Part shown: in pieces, positions 1-11,282 of the stretch
Numbering within the stretch: position 1 is the stretch's first letter
Layout of the letters: each line of letters begins with the position of its first letter
Assembly: GCF_000283155.1 (NCBI RefSeq)
Contig: NW_004454159.1
Location: 22,271,431-22,335,430, forward strand
Direction: 5' to 3'
Origin: Ceratotherium simum simum
Taxonomy: Eukaryota; Chordata; Mammalia; Perissodactyla; Rhinocerotidae
Length of the DNA: 64,000 nucleotides
The notes under the pieces: model-generated
The model's database searches: none
Told to the model about the DNA's origin: nothing
What the model saw: the letters and a program-made list of their open reading frames with translations, nothing else
Translations under genes and position numbers: made by a program

Positions 1-967
1 AGTATCTGAAATAATTTATTTTTCCCTCTTTCAGTTCTCTAGTCAAGGGGTACCTTGCTGAAGAATAAGGAATACATTATTGGAAAGTGAAAATAAATCT
101 AGACTGATGAAAATGGGCTTCTCAATAAAAGATGAAGAATGTAAAAATACCTACTTTTAAAAAGGAAACTCTTATTCTGAAGGCATTTTTTTCTCATTTT
201 GAGATTTTTTTAATGTTACACAAATAGTATAATTACAATAAAGGAGGAAAAAGTCCCTTGCCATCCCATACTTCAAACCCATCACTTGATTTAATTTTCA
301 GTGTTTCCTCTCTTTCCCTTCCCACATGCATATGCCATTTTTACATATTTTTAATTATAGTAGTTGCAGAGTTGATCCAAGAAAGGATTAGGATGCTACT
401 CCCATGTTCAAATGAAATTATCCATTTAGAACAAGTATTAAAAGTTCTTTTGAAATGACAGTAAAGTTTAAAATGAAAAGAAAACCCATTTGTATTTGTA
501 AAAAATACATATATTATATATAAATACACATAAAGCTAGAAATTTTATTATTTATAGAAATCTAAAAATAGGTTCTTAAGCAAATTGCTTGGTACAAAAA
601 TATATCACTTTTCCTCTAATCCTCACAAAGCTTTTCAGAGGAAAACACACACACTCATACTTGCAAATTACTCAAAATAACATTCTCTTCTATTCTGGTG
701 GATTCTGAGACAATCCAGACTCTTTGGATTCCAGCTCATCAGCTAACAAACAGACTTTCTTCCAATCCAATTTCTTTTCACTATATCTGTACTCCACGAG
801 GAACTGTTGATTTACAGACTATTCCCATGGCTTTGGTGAACACAAAGATGATGCTGGGTGTCAGGATGGGGCACAGACAAATATAATATCACCAGAAACA
901 TGGAAACACGAGGAGACGATGTAGAAAAATATGTGTCAAAGCTGACAACCAAGTGCATCTTTAAATA
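1..967. other. AT-rich non-coding flank, nothing recognised
   Basis: AT-rich sequence. The open frames here are short and show no domain or splice context. No repeat family was recognised by eye. Confidence 0.5.
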
Positions 968-1158
968 CAGTCATGCATAGCTTAACAACAGGGATACGTT
1001 CTGAGAAATGTGTTGTTAGGTGATGTCATCATTGTGCAAACATCATAGAGTGTATTTACACAAACCTAGATGGTATAGCCTACTACACACCTAGGCTATA
1101 TGGTACTAATCTTATGGGACTGTTGTTGACTGAAACATTGTTATGTTGCGCATGACTG
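968..1158. mobile_element. 191-bp non-autonomous DNA transposon (MITE) with TA target duplication
   Basis: The element begins CAGTCATGC (968-976) and ends with the reverse complement GCATGACTG (1150-1158). TA dinucleotides sit on both sides (966-967 and 1159-1160), as expected for Tc1/mariner-superfamily insertion. The inner parts are also partly complementary: 'ttaacaacagggatacgtt' near the left end against 'gggactgttgttgactgaaac' near the right end, so the unit could fold as an imperfect hairpin. It resembles a widespread mammalian MITE that I know by sequence but cannot name with certainty. There is no coding capacity. Confidence 0.75.
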
Positions 1159-4100
1159 TATATGGAAAAACAAAACTAAATACAAAATGCAAATAAACAT
1201 GTCTTAACCAAGCAAATTAACAAATAATCATTGAGCCCCTGTTTGAAGTGTTCTGACAATACAAACAGCAATATCCACTTGAGTGTAGCCATTCTAATGG
1301 AACATACCCAGTGGATAATATAAATCATGACATTAAAGCAGAAAATCTTTATATTTGGACTTGGAGGATGGTAGTGAGATTCTTTATTTATAGGTCACAA
1401 CACAAGAGTTACAACAGTTTCAGCCCGTTACAGGAAGACCTGGGCCACTGCTCACATTTATCTCAGTGGGTTGGATGGTCCAGCCTCAGACTAAGGGGTC
1501 CAAGGCAGCCAGGACTCTCCTTTACTTCCTAATGGGCCTCCACACACAGCCATCTCCTTTAAGATGCCTTATTCTATCGATGACCCAATTCCTTTTGTCT
1601 GGTTCCAATGCTTCTCTCCTTCAAGGTCCCCCTTTAAAAGTATTACATCCTCATTTATAATGTGCAGAAATCCCTGTGGTTCACCAATCTTGGCCACATT
1701 CCCAAAACTGCTTCTTTTTAGTCCCGAGTGAGTCCACAGTTGTCCCAGTGGTCACATTGCATTGCCTCCTCCTTCCTCATCTGCCTTTCACTGAGCACCT
1801 GGCACCCTTGGGCACTCCCTCCTGAGGACTGAGGGATGCGATGGGAAGGGATGAGGTCAGGTTAGAGCAGCTGCTGCAAATAATCCAACGCGATAAGGAA
1901 ACTGTGCTGGGCTGTGGGCGCTTTTCTCATCCTGCTCTTCTGGCACCATCCCACCCCACACAGCAGCCCACAACAGAAACCAGTGAGCCCCCTTTTCTGC
2001 CCAAAGACACAGACTCTGATGGAATGCACAGCTACAGGAGGCACACACTGGAGGCCCCTGAGCTGAGTCTGGCCCACAGATGTGACGTGTTTGGCGCTAG
2101 CAGTATTTAAAAAAAAAAACAGAATCAGTTGCCAACTTGTAGAACTTGGGTGACTTCACATAAAGTTCTGGATTTGTGGCTTCACTTTAAAAATATCTGA
2201 AGCTCTGGCAGCACAGGTCTGCAATCCCCATGACAACAATTGGCTGGAGCTGAGCTGCAGCTGCCCCTACCTGTCTGTGAGGCAGGCGCTCCCCAGTTCA
2301 CCAGCTCCCTCCGGGTCTGCGAGCTGCTCTGGCATAGACAGCCCTGCCAGGCCTTGGGAGTATTTGAGTGTTGACTCTTCAAAGGAACTCAGTATTAAAC
2401 AATAAGTACCACTCCCCCTTCTTTTATTGGTGCCTCCTGCCGAATGATGTTTACTTCTCGCGTATTCTAAGATTGTTTTAAAGTCTCATACCTCAACAGC
2501 AACAAAATAAATTTCTTACAAATAAACTACCGGCATGTTACAATTTGTGCTTGTACAGAGCCTCCATTTTATCTCTTATCACTAGAAAAAGAAAACCTTC
2601 ACAAACAGAATAAAATGTTATGATGAGGTGGGGATTATGTTTTCTTCACTTTACAACTGGGGGAGGGAAGAGTTCTTGCCTTGATGTGATTGGCCTTGTG
2701 GATTTACATGGTGCCACTTCACTGTTGTCACTAGAGAGGAAGGGCGAAGCAGCACCAAGTGCAAGCCCAGAAAAAGACTGAAGCCATCCTCCATTTGGCC
2801 AGACCAGCAGCTTGGATGCAAGAGGGCCAACCCGACTCAGGGCCAACGAGAGTGGGTTTACGCCTAAGTGAAAAATATTTTTCAGCCTCCCCAGAAAGGG
2901 CGGTCTAGCTGAACTTTACATGAGAATTTTATTGCTATGCATCACAGTTGGCCCTGGGCCCCTCTGGGATCTCAGAACCCAGTTATTTATAATGCATCCC
3001 CACCCCATCAGCCCAGACCCTACACGCTGCAGTCACTTGTCCCAGGTCCTCTGAGGTCCTGAGGGCTTTCTTTTGTATTGTCTCCCCCCTCCCCCCAACT
3101 CACCTCTTACAAGATCTGTCTACCTTAGGTACTATTGACTGAAATCATGTCCTTTCAAGCTCAATTGGGCTTTTAATTTCTCTTCATTGACACTGGCAAA
3201 TTTTGTTAATTTACTTAGGCAGGTATGTTGTGTGTTTAATTTTTTTTAAAGTGGGGGGAGAGTTGAAGATAGAGATTGGGCAGGCGTAAGAGAGTAGAGA
3301 AAAGTAAAGGAAACATTTCCAATGGTTTAGCTCTACCGAATTGGGTAGGAAAATTTATAGGGAGGGCAAAAAGAAAAATATTAGAACATGAGAACACAGG
3401 ACTAGGTGGCTAGGACCTGCATGCCCTGCAGAAGCTGTTGGTGACACGTTGCCCCCCTCCTTTTGGTGTGCCCAAGACACCGGGAGAAACTTGACCCAAA
3501 CTCCAAACTGATGCTTGATTAGAGGAGAAAAAGAACAAAATAATAAGCATCAACTGTACACTATGTCTGAAGGATTTTTCCGACTCACAGAGTTCTGATA
3601 AACTGCCAAGAACAGAAGTCCCTCCAGTGTCTATTAAAGTGTGTGGGAGGGGCTCCTGGCCCTAATGGGTCTATCAACACCACATCACCCTCTCACAAAT
3701 GACCTCATTGATGGCCCAATTGCTTCTTTCAAGGGAAGATTCAATTTGGAAAGAGCTCAAAGTAACCAAGAGTCCAACTGGATAATAAAAAGTAGGCAAG
3801 CAATGTAAAAACAACCTTGCCCCTCCAGTACTATGATTTTCAGGTGATATTTTTAATTTTTTTGTTGTGATTTGAAAACTGATTCTGAAAATAAAACCAA
3901 ATGAAGACTTCCAAAAAACTGTTGGGTAAGGCAGCATCACTGGAAAAAGCTTGGAGTGGCCAACAAAATTTCTTTGAGAAACTACACTCACTTAATGTAC
4001 ACATTCTGGTGTGCTTGGCTCATAAAAGGCTCACTGATTTGCGACTACAGTCACATATCCCATAAACTGCTCTACTGAAATTCTTCTTAAAGTGAATTGC

Positions 4101-4364
4101 CTCACTCCATTTTATAAGAAGCCAGCATGGACTCATTCTGAAGGCTCATGTTACACAGATTTCTCCTTTTCTGCCAAAGTCACTATTGCTACATTTACCA
4201 GTATACTCTGAGGCCTGGTAATTAAAAGTAAGTTGGGCTTGTCAAAATAAATGAGCAGAGTACATTCAGTGATGAGGTAACCTCAGTCGATTTGCATTAC
4301 AGCTTCTTTCTTTACTCTTTAATTCACCAATACTTGGGAAAACATAGCAGCTCCCTACACCCTT
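1159..4364. other. Non-coding stretch without recognised genes
   Basis: Mixed-composition sequence with a somewhat GC-richer patch at about 1400-2350. Open frames on both strands reach about 105 codons (3674-3991, minus) but show no domain, no signal peptide and no splice context. No clear repeat family was recognised. Confidence 0.45.
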
Positions 4365-4396
4365 ACACACACACACACACACGCACGCACACACAG
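4365..4396. repeat. (AC)n microsatellite
   Basis: An AC dinucleotide run interrupted by two CGCA variants near 4382-4389. A plain simple-sequence repeat. Confidence 0.95.
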
Positions 4397-5004
4397 CCAC
4401 AATTGTATTGGGATAAATTTTCAATTTGAAAGCCTGCACACAGATACTGAACTTACTTTCTTTAGTATGACAAGAGCCAAAAAAGAAAAATCACAAACTA
4501 AGTACTAGAAGGGGTGGGTGGAAAAAAGTGGAATATATGAAATGTTGTCCCCGGTTGGCTCAGTAGCTTGGCTGGCAAGGAAGCAACTCATTCCAAATGT
4601 TGGATTCAGTTTCTTTCACTCTTTGATTCAACAGTGGCCAGAAGCATGGCAGTCGCTAAATGCCTAGTCTTGAAGCAGAAAAATGATAGAGGCAAGAAAT
4701 TTCTACTGGAAAGAGGCAACTGAAGGAGAGCCAAGAAGTACACATGAGGAGAAAGGCGGAAAGCACAGCTCTGTAGATTTCACCCGCTTCTTCATTTATG
4801 GAATATTCCTGTGTGTACACGCTGGATGAGACCTACATTGCTCTCCACGCCAGTATGGGCATGCAGTACCAGGGGAGACAGACAAGAAAACAAGCCATTA
4901 CAATATAATGTGGTCCTTGCCAAGACAAATACATACACAGGAGCCTGGGACACCTAACCTAGACCTTGCAGATGAGGGAATTCTGTTTGGTATAGTGAAG
5001 TCTA

Positions 5005-5130
5005 AGCTGAAAGCTGAAGGACGAGGGTATGAATGGGGAGGAAGTTGTAGGGGCAGGAGGAAGTGTTCCAGGTAGTCTTACAGCATGGGCAAAGGCCTGG
5101 AGGTGAGAATTCTGCAGCAGAATTTCCAGA
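5005..5130 (-). mobile_element. L2 LINE fragment (3' part), minus orientation
   Basis: The plus strand reads as the reverse complement of the L2 3' region: 'gtgttccaggtagtcttac' followed by 'catgggcaaaggcctggag'. The long minus-strand open frame over 4959-5294 runs through this fragment and is a decayed LINE shadow, not a gene. Confidence 0.55.
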
Positions 5131-5429
5131 AAGATGGATAACACTGATTTAGCACCTATTGCTGTTTTTGCTTCAGGAAAGTGGTCTTGAAGGGTGAGGG
5201 CCATGGTGGGGTGATAAGCAGGGGTGATCAGGGGAGTATTTCCAAAGCCAGAATATAAATAGAGCACATCTTGGAATTTCAAGTTTTCTGGCATGTTTGG
5301 AAAAATACAAGTGAACGTTTGCTATCAAACAGGAGACTTCAATGTAATACATTGAGCCTGCTCCAGCTCCTGGGGAAGGTGTGCTGCATTTGAACACCCA
5401 CGGAAACATCTGTGAAGCAAAACTTTGTA

Positions 5430-5850
5430 CCAGGGTCTAGGTCTGGGTGCTTTTACATATACTCTCTCATTTATGTTTCACAAAGAGCTTGGGAGACAAA
5501 TATCTTTATAATCTCCTTTATGGGGATAAGGAAACCAAGGCTTAGAGAGATTCTGTAATTGCCTCACAGACACACAGCCAGGACTTCTGATGTTAAGTTT
5601 GCTTTTCTCCCTTATTTCAGCTTGCTGAAACTGCAGTGGGAAAGTCACACTTCACCTGTACCAAACGTTTCATTTTTTCAAATCACCTTCAATGTTTTTT
5701 ATATGACTATTTATTACAACTCTGTGAGGGAGGCAGGGGGTGTACCACGATTTGCAATCATATTCTTTCTATTTTACAGATGGCAAAACTCAGGCATGTT
5801 TTGGCCAAGGTTATGTACTACTAAGTAGGGGCAAAGCCAGCTCAGACAAA
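5430..5850 (-). repeat. Two minus-orientation MIR SINE fragments
   Basis: Two segments (about 5430-5600 and 5690-5850) each read as the reverse complement of the MIR core. The first has 'ggaaaccaaggcttagaga' and then 'cacacagccaggacttctg'. The second has 'attttacagatggcaaaac' and then 'actaagtaggggcaaagcc'. Both are heavily diverged, as expected for a repeat family older than the placental radiation. Confidence 0.65.
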
Positions 5851-6461
5851 CCACTTCCCAATAACAAGTCAGAGCTCTTCTGATTTGCCCCCTGGATTGC
5901 TCTGCAACATGAGTTTTCACACCAGAATTCCATAGACCTCCTCAGCCCTGAATTGTACTGCTTTAGGTGTTCACGAACTGTAACTCCAAACGAATTGCTC
6001 TTTCTTCTTTTCAGCAGAGTCTAAACAGAAATTTTAGGCACGATCATCATCATTAAAGAAAAGTGTATAGACCTTTGTGTACCTAGCATACCTTACTCAC
6101 AGATACTCCTGAACTGGTCTATAAAACATTATATTCCATAGCCAATTGCTTTAATACTTCAAAGAAAATTTGATTATGATCATCTTTCCTTATGTCTTAT
6201 TAAAAAGGCAAGTAAGATAGCACTGTACTAGAAAACCTCATTCTAGAGATCAGGATTGCTCTGACAAGTCCATATAAAGGTTGGTCTTTTTGTAGTTTTG
6301 AGCCCTAGCTTATAGTTTAAAATTCTTGCAAATGAGTTGGGAGTCATTTCGTTAGTTCTCAAATCTAAATACTGAGAATGAACTAACTTATACTAGAACT
6401 TTAGAGCCTGAAAATACCTTAGTTTTTAAATGTAGAGATAGAGGTATTTTTAAATTTGTAT

Positions 6462-6490
6462 TTGTGTGTGCGTGTGTGTGTGTTTGTGTG
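6462..6490. repeat. (TG)n microsatellite
   Basis: An interrupted TG dinucleotide run with a CG and a TT interruption. Confidence 0.9.
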
Positions 6491-7838
6491 ATTTAAAGTG
6501 AGATTAACATTTAAAATTCTTTTTGGAAGGAGGAGAGAGAATTCATGCTCACAGTAGCTGCACAATAGAAGATAAAAGAATATACAATAGAAAAAAATAT
6601 AAACATATATGTAGGCACAAGAAAAAATACATTGCATTCAGCTCTGGATGCCACTTCTTAAGAAGGCCACAGGTAAACTGAAATGTACCAAGACACAGTA
6701 AGGAAGTCCAGATAGCTAGTGGTTGGAAAACTCTGTCTCAGGAGACACAACTAAGGAAATATCTAATGTGGAGAAGAGAAAAGCACTCTTCTCTTTCTCT
6801 AAGAATCTAAAGAGCCATCAGGTAAAAGGAAGATTTGACTTCAGGGGTAGATCTTAGGGGAAGTTTCAAGGATGCCAACCTCAGCAAAGACACGGTAATA
6901 ATGACATCTGGAATGGGCTTAAGTGGAATGGGCTGCTTTATGAGATCACAACCATCCCAGTGAGAAATTGTTCATATAGAGGTTTGGAGGGATCCTCTGA
7001 GGCAGAAAGATGAAGATCCTGCATTGGGAAGGAGGAAAAGATGACCTTCTAATTCAACGATTCTGTGTGGTCTGAGACAGCCATGGGAACACCCCTGAAA
7101 CCAAACTGGGCCCTCAGAACAGTCCTGCCCAACTCTGACCCCTCTCCAGGGTGCTACCATGACAATCCCTGTTGAAGTTCCCTTATCCTATTTCATCTGC
7201 CACCCTAATCCCACCAGGAATGTGAATGAAATACGGAGCTTAAGGGAGAGGAAAAGGGAGAGAGAGCAAGAGAGTTCAAGTGAAAATAATTTTTAAAAGA
7301 GAACTGGCATGTTGTTCATTCAGTGAGAATATGACTTACTCTCTGTTGTAGATAAAAACCTATCAATTCCACAAGGACAAAACTATGACCTAATGAGGCC
7401 CAAACAAAAAGAAAATATCTGGGAAGAAAAAGGAAACATTTCTAGCACTGGGAAGTTGAGCCTGGGCTTAAGCCAACCATGTCTTGCACCGGCTTCTGGA
7501 AAGGAACTATGGAATAATTTGGGAACTGGATCCCTTACTCAGTTATGTACAGGAAACTATCCAAATCCAAGTTCCAAATTTTTGGCACACCTGAAGTGGT
7601 CATGCTTTACTCTTGATTTTCCAAAGATTGCTTGATTTCTACAGTAGATTTGTTTGGCAATTATTATTGAGAATGTATGGAACACAGATGACAATCCTGA
7701 TTCTCATTTTAGACAGAAGTAGACATAACAGCAGTATGCATGGGGAGCATTAAAGAGTATATCAGGACTCAGTTATCTTGGCTTCATTCTCATACCTCTC
7801 AAAGTCTATGAGGATTAAACTTCCGAGCAACCCTAGGC
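6491..7838. other. Non-coding stretch without recognised genes
   Basis: No gene, RNA or recognised repeat. A purine-rich patch lies near 7240-7300 ('gagaggaaaagggagagaga'). Short open frames near 6972-7160 (minus) and 7393-7635 (plus) have no supporting features. Confidence 0.45.
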
Positions 7839-8023
7839 CAGAGGTTCTCAAAGTCCAGTGTGCATGAGAATCACTGGACGGCTTATTAAAACAGATTGCT
7901 GGGTCCAATCCCAAGAGTTTCTGATTCAATAGGTCCGAGTTGGGGCCTGAGAATTTACATTTCTAACAAGTTCCCAGGTGATGCTGATTCTCCTAGTCCC
8001 AGAACCACATTTGAGAACTACTA
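7839..8023 (-). mobile_element. MER5A-like hAT-Charlie MITE
   Basis: The termini 'cagaggttctcaaagt' (7839) and 'ttgagaactacta' (to 8023) match the inverted ends of MER5A. The interior carries its hallmark strings in reverse orientation: 'gctgggtccaatccc', 'agtttctgattcaataggt', 'gggcctgagaatttacattt' and 'aagttcccaggtgatgctga'. The flanks 'ccctaggc' and 'acctaaga' are a plausible decayed 8-bp target duplication, the length made by hAT transposases. Confidence 0.85.
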
Positions 8024-9535
8024 CCTAAGATCAATGGCTCATCCCAGCCCTGGCTACATCTGCACTTAATTAAAAGATAGTGACCTTTTCTCCACATCTC
8101 CCACCTCCCCAGATGTTAACTGCATTATACAGGATCCATGCCTAGTGCCCCTCTGATTAAACTGCCTCAGTGGACTGGACTAAGCACTTCCCATGAAGAC
8201 CACCCAGAAACCTCAGGAGGTCTTAAGTCTGTGTATGTGTGTGTGTTTTAATTCCCAGTGTAATACAAGGGACAGATGTTGGCCTACAAAACCCTACAAA
8301 ATTTGGGCCTTGGCTACTTTAAAATTTCCTTTCTCCATAGAACATCATGGCAACAAAGATGTTCTAAGTTTCTCCTGTTAACAAGATCCAGGTTTATAAT
8401 TTTTAGATGCAGGCTTTTTAGAGCAAGAATCTCAATTTAGGGATATCCATTCACTAGCACTACAGTATGATAAATCCCAGATCTACTTGTAAAGAAGGAA
8501 AATGAAAAATGCATGAATCTAATAAGAATTAGTTTAAAATTCAATGCTTATACAACATGTATGCATAAGATATTTAAAATAACTACTCATTGAATCTGAA
8601 GCAGTCCAAATGGCTATAATGACTGACCGTGATAAATAAAAACCTGGCCATATATTTTTAATTGAATTATAATGTGCTTATTTTTATTGACTCCAAATCC
8701 AGAAATAAGGTTATTATGAGGATTTTATCAATTCTTCCAATTCTAAATGTATCAATTTAATAATCAAAGGAGGAAATAAATTCTCTATAAAGTAAATGTC
8801 GCTTTTTTCTGAAGAAGAGCAGAGTTTGATATTTAGGTGACTAAGCAAGCATACTGGGGCTAAATGTCTATAGTAACCCAATATTGCACATCTATACATA
8901 CCCGGAGAGTGTGATTTAGCAAGTACTAATTTAATCCAATGCTTTTATCTAGCCCTAATTCACTGAAGACCCTTAAGGGAAGGAAAACGAACAAAATCTG
9001 CTTCTAGCTTATATGAGGTACTATTAATAAATTACAAAAACTGAACATTGCATCCTTAACTAATACACTTCCAATATGTGCCAAAGCATTTCAAGAAAAA
9101 CATAAGACGAAAACACAAGATTACTGTTAAGTACCTTTAGGAATTCAGCTAGAAAGTACTATCCTCAGTTTCAACAATTTGCTATTTTTTAACACAATAC
9201 CCTACACAGAGTAAATACTTAATATATTGTTTGTTACGTTGAGTTCATTTCCAGATTGTAATCATTGTTAAGATACTTTAGAATTTCTACATTAAAAATC
9301 TTAGTATTGTGCTAAATAACAAATGTTGTGATGACTACTTTTCTTCAACTTATAATAACTTAGTATTCATATATCTTCCTCTTGTACAGTTTCCCTCAGA
9401 AGTCTATTTTTGGGGAGGAATCAATCTTCTAGTCCCCTTTTCAGAAACTGTCTGTTGATGAGGGCTATGGATATTTTAGCTGCACCTTCCAGTGATGGGG
9501 CCTGTTTCCAATGATTAAAACCGAGTTCTTTGCCA
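8024..9535. other. Downstream flank of the receptor gene
   Basis: AT-rich DNA on the 3' side of the minus-strand receptor gene. Possible poly(A) signals for a minus-strand transcript are TTTAAT on the plus strand near 8930 (ATTAAA on the minus strand) and TTTATT near 8683 (AATAAA). Neither can be assigned without transcript data. No other gene was seen. Confidence 0.4.
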
Positions 9536-10510
9536 TTAAGCATATGGAGAAAGAAAAACATTTGCAGGCTGTGGCGTGGGTTTTTCTTCTTTGGCACCAC
9601 AGAAGGACACCAACTTCACTTTGTAATTCACCAACATAAGTAGGAAAGGACTGAGAGCAGAGAAGCCTGAAGAGAGAGCTGTGAGAACAGCTGGAAAAAA
9701 GACACAGGCTGCCAAGTTTTTCAAGAAATAGAATAAGATAAAGTGAGAAATCCAAAGTGGAGTGATCAGCCACATTAATAAAATACTAAACTTGGCCCCT
9801 CTAAGGATTTCAATTTCTAAATCATCATCGTCTCCAACCCAGATGTCGCCATATGTCATTTTCTTTCTTTCCGAAAGGAGAAAAGACATCCAGAAACAGA
9901 CGAAGACTAAGATGGCTAAAGGAAGAATATCAATCAAAACTAAAAATATTTTCCCATAGTAAAACTCTACCTGCTTGTTTCCAAAGTCAATTAGGCAATC
10001 CATATAAATCCTCCTAGAAGACAAGGGGTCTGTATCATTTCCTGCATTCAGGTATTTCGATTTTCTAGTGTAAAGTAAAACTGGGATGTACACCGCCACA
10101 CCAGCCACCCAAAGTGCAGAAACCACCTTCAAGGAATGCTGCTGATGGTCTGGGTTTGGAGCCTCACTCAAGGGGTGGACATTTTGGTAAAGCTTCCTGT
10201 GGTAGAACAATGCAAAATGTAACAGGAACCAGATGGCCAGTGAAGTCGTCAGGGCTGCTGTGAAGTGCAGAACTTTGCAGCCAGCTGAATCCAACATGAA
10301 ACCAGAAGAATAAACAATTTTCATGACATTCACCACCAAGTTTTTAATGAGGTGGACAAATATAAGACTGAAAATTAGAAGAAAGGATGTCTGTAAACAC
10401 CCAGTGATACATTTCCTTGTAGAATAAAATAAACATATGTTTCCAACAAAGCTCACAAGGATCAGAATGGTGCAAACGATGATCTCAAGCACGTCTGCAG
10501 ATGGCTTCAT
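9536..10510 (-). CDS. Vomeronasal type-1 receptor-like GPCR, ancV1R candidate
   Basis: An intact single-exon frame of 324 codons plus TAA stop (9536-9538). The start is the ATG at 10508-10510, context 'ttaccATGa' with A at -3. Four codons further upstream in frame is only a TTG, and an in-frame TAA follows near 10553 without another ATG. Seven hydrophobic spans fall at about residues 6-29, 40-62, 78-103, 127-147, 184-210, 237-264 and 269-296. TM1 carries a GN motif (residues 23-24) and TM2 has HLxxN (53-57). TM3 opens with GCK (77-79), and Cys78 can pair with Cys172 in extracellular loop 2. That loop also holds an NDT glycosylation site (158-160). TM7 contains SPF (287-289). These are V1R hallmarks: plasma-membrane chemoreceptors, typically in vomeronasal sensory neurons and coupled to Gi2 and TRPC2. 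Unlike ordinary V1Rs it lacks the RGxSxxTTC signature in TM3 and has an acidic patch, DDDDLEIE (227-234), in intracellular loop 3. Bitter receptor (TAS2R) is the main alternative; TAS2Rs lack the GCK and disulfide pattern. The ancV1R assignment rests on recognition by eye. Confidence 0.85.
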   Translation of the reverse strand: MKPSADVLEIIVCTILILVSFVGNICLFYSTRKCITGCLQTSFLLIFSLIFVHLIKNLVVNVMKIVYSSGFMLDSAGCKVLHFTAALTTSLAIWFLLHFALFYHRKLYQNVHPLSEAPNPDHQQHSLKVVSALWVAGVAVYIPVLLYTRKSKYLNAGNDTDPLSSRRIYMDCLIDFGNKQVEFYYGKIFLVLIDILPLAILVFVCFWMSFLLSERKKMTYGDIWVGDDDDLEIEILRGAKFSILLMWLITPLWISHFILFYFLKNLAACVFFPAVLTALSSGFSALSPFLLMLVNYKVKLVSFCGAKEEKPTPQPANVFLSPYA

Positions 10511-11160
10511 GGTAAATGGCAAATCGGTTACCTCAAATGTCTTCCTCTCTTCAGTTTAAGTCATCAGGTATTTGGAAAATTTTAAGAGGTCTTTAGTGAG
10601 AAGATCTGGGTTTTTTTAATCCACTATGTTGACAAAATCATCAACTGGTATCACCCTAATAGTTCAAAGATGTTCTGTAACAGAATTCTGCTTGCTCCAG
10701 CGATGAGCTGCTGAAAACAGAACAGCTTCCCAAGAGGACTCTGTTTTATCATCTCCAGGGACTTAGCTATGATGAGAAAATTCTAGGTATCATCACTTAA
10801 TTAAAAGTTCTCAGAAATGTATTTATATCACCGTACCTAGATACACTGATACAGTTTTCCACAACCGTGAAGGAGAAAATAAAATTAAATTTGTGACAGC
10901 AAAGGAAAGGTAGCCAGAATTGAAATTACTCTCTCTCCTCACGGAAAAAAATTAAAGACGCAGAGGTGTCTGAATAAAAATGAAGATTTCCAAATAACAA
11001 AATGACAAATTAAGAATGACAGTAATAACATGATAGAGATTTACGAAGTACGGTAGTTTTCTAGTTTCTCTACCATGTTTTGCAAAGCAAAGAATACTAA
11101 CACCTGTCCTGATGATCTCATGGGGTTGTTAGGAATACAAAAGAGATGATAGAAAATACT
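10511..11160. promoter_or_regulatory. Upstream flank of the receptor gene (promoter / 5' UTR not resolved)
   Basis: This is the 5' side of the minus-strand receptor gene. Vomeronasal receptor genes usually have non-coding 5' exons spliced to a single coding exon, so an acceptor just upstream of the ATG is expected. On the minus strand the sequence runs 'actgaagagaggaagacatttgag' before the coding start, with several AG dinucleotides but only a weak pyrimidine tract. No TATA box or olfactory-type O/E site could be assigned with confidence. Confidence 0.25.
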
Positions 11161-11165
11161 TGTGA

Positions 11166-11282
11166 AGTCAGTAGGGAAGGAAATAAAGAAGGGAGGGCAG
11201 GAAAGAAAGAAGGAAGGAAGAAGGATAGGAAGGAAGAAAGGAGAGAGGGAAGGAAGAAAAGAAGAAAGGAAGGAAGGAAGAC
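11166..11282. repeat. Purine-rich GGAA/GAAA tract
   Basis: About 115 bp almost free of pyrimidines on the plus strand, made of GGAA, GAAG and GGGA units. The 62-codon lysine/arginine/glutamate-rich open frame across it is an artefact of the repeat. Confidence 0.9.

Noticed and set aside
4365..4396. Tandem repeats considered as CRISPR-like or satellite arrays
   Set aside because: They are simple mono- to tetranucleotide microsatellites, without spacers, as expected in mammalian DNA.
4959..5294. 111-codon minus-strand frame
   Set aside because: Runs antisense through a diverged L2 fragment.
10511..10522. Four-codon N-terminal extension of the receptor
   Set aside because: It would begin at TTG, which is not a normal vertebrate start; the downstream ATG has adequate context.
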